A stretch of 21,190 nucleotides of DNA from Cyclostephanos tholiformis. Its lineage: Eukaryota > Bacillariophyta > Thalassiosirophyceae > Thalassiosirales > Thalassiosiraceae. Within the stretch, counting starts at the first letter, position 1; each line of letters starts with the position of its first letter. The notes under the pieces were generated by a model, which did not search any database, was not told the origin of the DNA, and worked only from the letters and a program-made list of their open reading frames with translations. A program made the position numbers and the translations under genes. Positions 1 to 6,751 of this stretch are shown here, piece by piece. The stretch is taken from assembly GCA_036939975.1 (NCBI GenBank), contig JALLPB010000185.1:1-21190 (forward strand), written 5' to 3'.

Positions 1-21
1 TTATCTAGTAAAAGGAGAAGT

Positions 22-55
22 GTCTCTTATGCCCCGGCGTCTCTTATGCCCCGGC
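22..55. repeat. Perfect 17-bp tandem duplication upstream of the MTFP1-like gene
   Basis: The unit GTCTCTTATGCCCCGGC occurs at 22-38 and again, directly abutting, at 39-55. It lies 35 bp before the start codon at 90, in the presumed promoter or 5' UTR. Only two copies are visible and the window starts shortly before, so more copies upstream cannot be excluded. No function is assigned. Confidence 0.9.
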
Positions 56-89
56 TTCAACGGTAGGTAAAATTGGCTAGCAATTCATC

Positions 90-848
90 ATGTCGGCCAA
101 AAGCGGGAGCGAGTATCCTTCCCCTCCCCCCGCACCGCCATCGCCGCCGCCACTTGACGACGGAGCGTCCGTCGAATCCTCCCCCTCCTCCTCCCCCATC
201 CCCCCCTCCTCCCTCGGGGAGAATGCCGGGGGGATACTCCGCGGCATCGCCGCCTCGATGCGCGGGTCCGCGCTATCCTCCACCATCTCGTCGTCGTCGT
301 CGACATCGATCAAGTCCGCGATACGAGCGGTGGGACAGGCTCGACCGTTGGCCTTCGCAAGCGAGGGCGCCGTCGCGGGCGAAACGCTCCTCCCGCGATG
401 GCTGTACGGGTCCATGTGGGGATTGAGCATATCGGCGATATGCGCCGACGTATACGTCAAGTACGACGATGCCCCCCGTGATATCAAGCGCAATACCGTC
501 CTTTATTGGATGGCATTTCACGTGCCGGCATCGTTGATCGTGCCGGCGATGATCGTGCACAGGGTCGCGCATTTGACGGAGGATATAGTTCGCGATCGTC
601 GGATCGGTACGAACAACAACAACGACAACCACAACCATAACAACAAAAAGAACTACGGGGGGATCGGTATCGGGGGGAAAAATGGCATCGTATCGAAATT
701 ATCCCCGAGGGCGAGGGCGTTGGCGCCGGTGATGGCGGCGATGATTAGCATAATACCCGTCGTGCCGATGGTCGATCGCGTCGCCGAATCGATCATGGAA
801 CCCACCCTCGGGAGGTACCTCGGATTGGAATTTCGGCATCATGAATAA
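90..848 (+). CDS. Mitochondrial fission process protein 1 (MTFP1/MTP18)-like protein, 252 aa
   Basis: Members of this family are inner mitochondrial membrane proteins that influence fission. The start is the first ATG after an in-frame TAG at 78-80, and the gene has no intron. Residues 1-75 are Pro/Ser-rich and disordered. The family-like part begins near residue 86 (RPLAFASEGAVAGE), comparable to the family's RYLGYANEVGEAF block. Three hydrophobic segments follow: about 104-123, 137-161 (containing VPASLIVPAMIVHR) and 209-228. The last is followed by the conserved-looking IIPVVPMVDRVAESIM, as in the family's IP-I-P-IDR-V ending. An Asn/His-rich insert (174-188) sits between segments 2 and 3. 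The extra N-terminal stretch makes it longer than animal MTFP1 (about 166 aa). The assignment rests on remembered family motifs; the topology agrees. It is convergent with the next gene. Confidence 0.68.
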   Translation: MSAKSGSEYPSPPPAPPSPPPLDDGASVESSPSSSPIPPSSLGENAGGILRGIAASMRGSALSSTISSSSSTSIKSAIRAVGQARPLAFASEGAVAGETLLPRWLYGSMWGLSISAICADVYVKYDDAPRDIKRNTVLYWMAFHVPASLIVPAMIVHRVAHLTEDIVRDRRIGTNNNNDNHNHNNKKNYGGIGIGGKNGIVSKLSPRARALAPVMAAMISIIPVVPMVDRVAESIMEPTLGRYLGLEFRHHE

Positions 849-881
849 TAATATAAAACACCGCTCGTCGTGCCGCGAGGG

Positions 882-882
<1 letters not shown>

Positions 883-914
<32 letters not shown>
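883..914 (+). repeat. G32 homopolymer
   Basis: The run is 32 uninterrupted G, followed by A and five more G. It lies 34 bp after the stop codon of the MTFP1-like gene. The exact length in an assembly is uncertain for a homopolymer this long. Confidence 0.85.
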
Positions 915-915
<1 letters not shown>

Positions 916-1255
916 GGGGGCAAGGGGATGATGTGTAGACGAAGGAGGAAAAGGCGGGAGTTGAAAAAAATGAAAATGGGGTGAAGAAAGGGGTACAGGG
1001 GGGGGGGGATGGGACAGGGCACAATGGGGAGAAAGGGACGGGGGAGGCCGGGAAGACGAGGTGGGGGACGGAGCACGTGTGGTTTAGTTCCATAGGGGTG
1101 GAGAGAAACGGTTCATCCCCGTCATTTTCGCGTGTGTGGTGGCGAGAGGTAAGGTCCTCGTGGGATGAATCGCTCCGATGCACCACCCTGATTTTTTTTC
1201 CGAGAATATTCTCCCCAGAGGAGATTACGATAACGCCTCACTCTGTCGATCGTTC

Positions 1256-1257
<2 letters not shown>

Positions 1258-1286
<29 letters not shown>
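1258..1286 (+). repeat. G29 homopolymer
   Basis: The run is 29 uninterrupted G, followed by AGGGGGAGAG. It is the second long G run in the same convergent spacer, with G on the same strand as the first. Confidence 0.85.
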
Positions 1287-1337
1287 AGGGGGAGAGAAAC
1301 CCCGCTTAGGTAGGTGCTTTGGCGCCGGCATTTGGGG

Positions 1338-1354
1338 GTATCATATTATGATAC
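1338..1354. repeat. 17-bp perfect inverted repeat (8-bp arms, 1-nt centre)
   Basis: GTATCATA (1338-1345) and TATGATAC (1347-1354) are exact reverse complements around a single base. It lies in the convergent spacer, past the stop codon of the minus-strand gene. It could be a symmetric protein-binding site, or chance in AT-rich DNA. An RNA hairpin with a 1-nt loop could not close fully. Confidence 0.7.
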
Positions 1355-1508
1355 AAACATCCGAAATCGGGAAATGTTGTCATCTGCATAATTTTCCGGA
1401 TATAGGTATATATATGTATATTTCATATATAGGTACGATCCGACATCGCAATGTCATCACCCCTCTCTCGCCCCTCCCCTCCCCCCCCCCCTCGATCCTT
1501 ACCACACC

Positions 1509-2702
1509 TCACAAAACGCCCGTCCTATCGAGCAGGATCTTCCTCAGAGGCTTATTCTCGTTGCAGAAGTACTCCGATCCGCCGTACCTACATGCCCTGC
1601 TCGGCGTGCCCCTCAATTCGCGCCCGCTCGACGACAGCATGGCACCCGCGCTCCGTATCACCGCGACGTCGTTCAGCCTCCTCACCACGTCCATCCCCTC
1701 GATGACGCGTCCGACTACGATGTTGTCATCGTCCAATGTCGAAGTAGACGACGACGACGACGACGCGTCATTCTCATCGTCGTACCCACGACCAGGATAG
1801 ATGGTGAAACCGTACCCCCCCCCATCCCCCCTCCTCACCGATACCACCCCCGGAGCGTCGTGCCTCATCCTCGTGGGACCGTCGACGAAATTCGGGCTCT
1901 CCCTTGCCACGTATCGACCGCTAACGGCGCCGAGGTCGATCCTAACGTCCTTGATCACCCTCCACACCGTCGAGTGGTCGTAATTCACCCCCCCAGAGTC
2001 CTCGTTCTCGAGGCAGGAATTGTAAACCCTCCGGGCCTCCAATCGCTCCCTCTCCAGCATGCGACCGTCGACGTCGAGGGACTTGCATTTCGAGGGATAT
2101 CCCCCCGATGTCACCAGGCGCAATAGGACCGACACCGGCTGGGGGGAATCGTTCCCGAACAGTCCGATGACGATGCGATCGACGTCGTCGTCGACATCGT
2201 CCTTCGTATCGGGAGTAGACGTCGACGACGACGGCGATAGGCCCTTGAATTCGATGTATATCCTATCGGTGACGACGGCGTCGGCGGTGGACCTCGTCGT
2301 CGTCGTCGTCGTCGTTCCTCCCCCATTCTCCTCACCCCCCCCCATCGACATCGCCCCGAAGGCGCGGGCGGGGGAGGACGGCACGACGGCGAATGCCATC
2401 GAGGCGACGAGGGAGATGACCATCGAGGCGAGGTGGGCGCGGCGGTCTTCGGACGTGGCGGCAGTCGCGCGCGTACCACCGTCGCGTTCGCGTCCGTCGA
2501 GTCGATGCGACGGAGCGCGATGGCGGCGGGGGAGACGAGACGAGGACGACGACGACGACGACGACGACGCGGAGGCGACGATGCGACGATGATGATGCGA
2601 CGATGATGACGGATGGACGACGAGCCCGAACGATGTGCACGGGAGGAGTAGGAGTAGGAGGAGGAGGGGGGGGGGCGCGGACGCGCGGTATGAAGAGGCC
2701 AT
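1509..2702 (-). CDS. Cyclophilin-like protein, predicted in the thylakoid lumen, 397 aa
   Basis: This is a single exon. I chose the ATG at 2702 because the mature N terminus then begins with a signal peptide; the in-frame extension upstream (to 2795) has no such feature. The leader has three parts: a signal peptide with Leu8 and a TS|FGL cleavage site with Phe at +1 (24/25), as in diatom ASAF motifs; a basic, Ser-rich transit region (31-86); and a second hydrophobic signal with Arg87-Arg88 ending in ARA|F (112-115), as expected for twin-arginine lumenal import. The cyclophilin-type fold covers about 145-350 (DRIYIEF, DRIVIGLFG, NIVVGRVIEGMDVVRRL). The FHR and QGGD catalytic signatures are absent: the equivalent stretch reads STVWRVIKDVRIDLGAVSG. 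It is therefore probably not an active prolyl isomerase and resembles the divergent plant lumenal group such as CYP26-2/CYP28. A poly-Ser/Asp insert interrupts 305-326. Confidence 0.72.
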   Translation of the reverse strand: MASSYRASAPPPLLLLLLLLPCTSFGLVVHPSSSSHHHRRIVASASSSSSSSSSSRLPRRHRAPSHRLDGRERDGGTRATAATSEDRRAHLASMVISLVASMAFAVVPSSPARAFGAMSMGGGEENGGGTTTTTTTRSTADAVVTDRIYIEFKGLSPSSSTSTPDTKDDVDDDVDRIVIGLFGNDSPQPVSVLLRLVTSGGYPSKCKSLDVDGRMLERERLEARRVYNSCLENEDSGGVNYDHSTVWRVIKDVRIDLGAVSGRYVARESPNFVDGPTRMRHDAPGVVSVRRGDGGGYGFTIYPGRGYDDENDASSSSSSTSTLDDDNIVVGRVIEGMDVVRRLNDVAVIRSAGAMLSSSGRELRGTPSRACRYGGSEYFCNENKPLRKILLDRTGVL

Positions 2703-2923
2703 TTTCGGATACGTCGTTTTCGCTCGCGTGCGGCGTGTGGCCGCATGCGGGCGGAGGATGAGGTAGGTAAGGTAGGTAGGTAGGTAATTACCCACCCATG
2801 TTGTACATATTATGTCGTATCAACGTCGGTGTACCTACTAGGTAGGTAGGTCGGTGTCTTGAATTGTCCGCCCCTTCCTTTTTTGTTCGTTGGGGGCTGG
2901 GGGAGGTCACCATTTTTTTCATC
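2703..2923. promoter_or_regulatory. Divergent promoter region with GTAGGTAG repeats
   Basis: These 221 bp separate the start codons of the cyclophilin-like (-) and STRA6-like (+) genes and must hold both promoters. Between 2761 and 2787 there is an imperfect run of GGTA units (AGGTAGGTA, then GGTAGGTAGGTAGGTAA). A shorter block lies at 2833-2850, where ACCTAC and GTAGGT can pair. No TATA box is clear. Confidence 0.5.
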
Positions 2924-5900
2924 ATGGGAGCCAAGCAGACCATATCGTGCGGGTCGTTCGCGGACGTGAAGGAACTCGAGTACATCTCCGCGCTTCACCA
3001 AACCGGAACGAACGGGCTGAGGAAGGATGGGTCGATCCGCGGTACGTGCCAAACACGAGGCAAATGTACATATTATGATCGCCCGTGTACGTTCGGACAC
3101 GACTGGTCACTGGATAGAGTATCGTTTTGGGCGAATGGAGTCATCCAACCAATGATAATATATATTCGAGATATGGTCAATGTACGATCATCCTCCTCTC
3201 ATCTTCGCAAAATTATTTCATATATTCGCGTTCTCTCTCTCCCCCCCCCCCCCCCCCCCATCCTCGGCCTCGGCCGTAATTCAAGCCGTCGACATCAAGA
3301 TGTTCCTAATGTCGCGATATGGGATCAAAACGACCGAGGAGGAAGTAACGTCGAGGATCATGGGCGCATTTGGAGAATGCTCAAAAGGGGGGGGTATAGT
3401 AGACGATGGACTATCGCGACGGGAGACATCGCGCGTTTCTTCCTTCGCCGTGGGCGACGCGGAGAGTGAGTTTAATAACAAGGATGGTGCGGGTAACGGG
3501 AGTCACGTTGGCGATGGTTTCTTGGACTTGACTCAAGTCATGGCCCTGCTGTTGGTGCCTGAATTATTGAAGGCGGGACGAGATTTGGCACTACGGCAAT
3601 CGCAAGAGGAAGAGACGAGGTCCGATCTCGAGTCCGGATTTGCCATACGACGACGTGTGGGAAAGGACGGGAAGTACTGGCCCGATTCCGACCTGATTGC
3701 GAATGTTCTGCGCATGATTCTGCACGATACGACCGGCGATCCAAATCCAAGACCCTTGACGAAGGACCTGTTACGTCGAATATTGCAATTTTACGGCGAA
3801 ATGGGTATTTCCGAGGACGAACGATTATTGGACGAAATGTTGGCGGCGGCTGCGAATCATACAACAAATCCAATCGTCGACGAAAATTCCATCGGCGTCG
3901 TTTCGAGCGAAGGACCCACCCTCTTCGATCGCCATGCATTCGCGCGTGCCCTTACTCACGATGTACAGCGGTACGACGTTGACAACGAAAATCGCATGAC
4001 CTCCAACTACGACGATGTTTTTCAATCCTCCGATTCAACCGGCAAGAACATGAATCTCACTTACCACCCTCGTTTGAGAAATCCCTTAAAGGCAGTTGAA
4101 TATAGATGCGAGAAAGGTAGAGCGGTGCAAAGAGTATTCACCTTTGGATCCGTCGATTATGTTGCTGATACATTTAGGGAACGGGTAAACAAGAGCAGTA
4201 TTCATTGAATTTCGTTTCTCCTTATCTCCTCTGTAAATCGTTCTCATTCCTCACCTCATCTCATGCATCCATGTTGCAGGGATTTACCGTCGTCCTTTGG
4301 GCAACTTGGATTTCGGTAAGAATGCTTCGTTATTGACGCAGAAAGTGTGTAAGATGAAACATCTCACCAATATGTATACTTGACCGTATCAAGACGTACT
4401 TTGCGTACCTGAGCGATAGTACAAAACTTCTGTCTCTAATAAAACTTGGTTGCGATGGCACAACCGTCCGGGGAGGCTGCACCATTGGTCAACATATAGT
4501 AAATTGGCTCGTTATCATGGTGCAACTAAGGTGAGATATCGATTTTTCCAAGGAGGAATGTCAGATGATCACGCATTTGTTTTATTCCCGTGTAATGTAC
4601 ATCGCCTTATCCTTCGCAAATATACATATTATGCATCCTGCGTGCTGCCATTAGTGTTATCGGGACAGTATTCATATCATTGGCAAGTGTTGGTAACTCT
4701 GTTTATGCTACAAATCTTTTGTGGATTGTCATGGGGATGGCTGGTATTGCTATATTTATCCTCTGGCCGTTTTTCGACGAGATCGAATCTGATTTCTTAT
4801 CTAGCCAAAAGAAAGCTCAACTTGATATGCAGATAATATATTACGTGTCAATGATTGGGGGCTTCCTCCTCCTCGCAGCCTCGGTGTTGAATATTCTACA
4901 AAGGGTACTGTCGTCTACAATGCAAAATTCGAACTGGATTTTGGTCCCAGGAATGATACGACTTGAGTCAAAAGTCAAACGAGCTGCGAGCTTCAAAATG
5001 AATCTCATGGTGCGGAACGCTTGTGAGGTTCATAGGACAGCTCAATTTGACGGCGGATCAAGTCATGACAAAGGAGAAACCATGTATGGGAAGGCCATGC
5101 TTGCATTTACAAGATGCTCTGATCGAACAGTAGCATTAGCAGGGTTCCAGACGTGGAAAAAATTATATTCGGGAGCGTTGTTTGAAGAAGACGGGATATG
5201 GTTTTCAACACGTATGCTTGCGGGTAATTTGGCGCAATGTACACTGTTTTTGGTAGTGGGTGCTCTTTTCGTCGTGTTCTACGGAAGTGAATTTTTTCAA
5301 ACTTTATTGGCAGACATCGACAATCTAGGATCATCACTGAGGTGGCGGGTGACTCTCCCCCTTTGGCTGGGTATTATCTGTAGCGAATTGGCCGTCTTTC
5401 TCATCATTGCAACCTACATTCCGTCTACAGTTTGCACTATCCAGAAACTTAGAAGTGGTGGCATAGGAACTTTGCACAGCAATAGGTTTCATAATTTGCG
5501 ACTGGCCGTCGACCAATCGACTCTGGTCTTTGGGGCCATGTTCTGGGGGACACTGTATACCTCGTTCGCGATAGGATGTTTTGTCATGGTGGTGGTAGGG
5601 CTTTTCCTTTGGCCGCAATTTGCGGACGAATCCTTATTCGTCTTTTCTACATTAGTGGGAATGTGGATTACGATGCTTGTCAAATGGATTGCACTGGTAG
5701 TATACAGAAGGTTCAATCAAAGTGGATACTTCAGGAAGAAAGTCGCTTTGGCAAATTTAGTCGGAGTCATCCTAGAATCCTGGGTAAGTAAACACTGGAT
5801 TTTTTTTTGATTTTTCTCGAAAGCCTTCTGAATATATTATCTTTCAGAATCTTGGTTTGACTTCTGCATATATGGCATTGCGAAGCTTTAAGATGTTAGT

Positions 5901-6574
5901 CGCAGCCACTTTGTACATAGGCCGGGTCGATACTCCATTCCTCAGTGACAGTGCAACATACTTGGGACCAATTGAACTTGACGCTTTTCCACTCATGTTT
6001 CGCAAGGACATTCTAGCACAGTGAGAGTGATCCTTTTAAAAATTTTTCATTTGCCGTGTCCACATTTTGTTCTGCTGATGTTTACCCGTGTGATATAAAA
6101 ACCGATCTTCTAGTGAAGCCCATAGGCATCCATACATGGAGAGGTGAGATTTTGGTTGACTCTTTGGTAAAGGTCAACTCCATTTATCTAAATTTCTTTT
6201 TGACGCCATTGTACAGAATGGGTGTTATGTATATGTTGAAGTTATGCCATGATGAGTTTGGTTGCTTTGCAGGAACATGTTGGAGGATGATTTTTGTTTA
6301 TGCATTAGCGCCATGGATGAGGAAGTATCGCATAAGTGATGGCACAATGGAAGTGCTAGACTTCAGGTTTGCAGCGAGTCGCAAATGGACGGGAAGAATG
6401 CCCTCAGGACAAACGAATGACCAACAGACAACAGAGTATGACAATTTGATATCTGATTTGACAAAGCAAAACAAATTGCTAAAGGAAGAAAATGATACGA
6501 TGCGGTCTCTCCTGCTTCAATATCAAAGTGCAGATAGCGCTGATGGGCGTGTACAAAGACGTTTTAGTAATTAA
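2924..6574 (+). CDS. STRA6-like multipass membrane protein with long soluble N-terminal region, 959 aa, 8 exons
   Basis: STRA6 (retinol-binding-protein receptor family) is a multipass importer; the ligand here is unknown. Exons: 2924-3041, 3286-4184, 4280-4315, 4394-4530, 4655-5783, 5848-6020, 6114-6143, 6217-6574. They sum to 960 codons with every junction in phase. Residues 1-339 are soluble and unassigned; one degenerate EF-hand-like loop (VGDGFLDLTQVMALLL) is visible. Hydrophobic segments start in exon 3 (FTVVLWATWIS) and continue through exon 6, about nine or ten in all. The C-terminal stretch LYIGRVDTPFL, then FPLMFRKDILAHEAHRHP (exons 6-7), matches in layout the STRA6 segment ending YRNFLKIEVSQSHP. 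A short coiled coil (about 913-945) ends the protein. Two exons are very short (36 and 30 nt). The ATG at 2924 has a favourable context (ATCATGG). Alternative: a distinct protist membrane family of the same fold. Confidence 0.66.
3241..3259 (+). repeat. C19 run in intron 1, upstream of its acceptor
   Basis: A CT-rich stretch (TTCTCTCTCT) runs into 19 C, 26 nt before the acceptor AG at 3284-3285. It is placed as an extreme polypyrimidine tract for the first intron (3042-3285, 244 nt, the longest intron in the window). Confidence 0.75.
4280..4315 (+). other. Micro-exon (36 nt) of the STRA6-like gene
   Basis: Exon 3 encodes GFTVVLWATWIS in phase 0 on both sides. It is flanked by TTGCAG before and GTAAGA after. 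It supplies the beginning of the first hydrophobic segment, continued by TYFAYLSD in exon 4. Confidence 0.8.
6114..6143 (+). other. Micro-exon (30 nt) of the STRA6-like gene
   Basis: Exon 7 completes a His codon begun in exon 6, encodes EAHRHPYME, and starts an Arg codon finished in exon 8. It is flanked by TTCTAG before and GTGAGA after. Together with exon 6 it produces the conserved-looking LAHEAHRHPYMERMG stretch. Confidence 0.82.
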
Positions 6575-6751
6575 AAGAAGCTCTTTAATAGAATGCCATA
6601 CATGAATAAGTGCTCAAACTCAGACCTCTCATACCCTAACTAGTTTTTATACCGGAGTTCGACCCTGTTGGCGCAGAGGGGACGATTCAAAAAAACAGTT
6701 GAAGCCAATTAATTCTAACAGGTTACTATAGAACTTCTGGCTGGATTCATA

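Larger units (their letters stand above)
849..1508. other. Non-coding spacer between two convergent genes
   Basis: These 660 bp lie between the ends of the MTFP1-like gene (+) and the cyclophilin-like gene (-). They hold a 32-nt G run (883-914), purine-rich sequence, a 29-nt G run (1258-1286), a 17-bp palindrome (1338-1354) and an AT-rich stretch (about 1399-1435). Open frames here are made of homopolymer-derived Pro or Gly runs and I see no credible gene. The region must contain both 3' UTRs and cleavage sites. Confidence 0.75.

Noticed and set aside
22..55. A CRISPR-like repeat
   Set aside because: The two copies abut without a spacer and there are only two; the setting is eukaryotic nuclear DNA.
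77..493. A 138-codon minus-strand frame opposite the MTFP1-like gene
   Set aside because: It is the complement of GC-rich coding sequence, is mostly acidic/Gly low complexity and has no recognisable domain.
839..1331. Several overlapping frames with long Pro or Gly runs on both strands
   Set aside because: They exist only because homopolymer G runs contain no stop codons.
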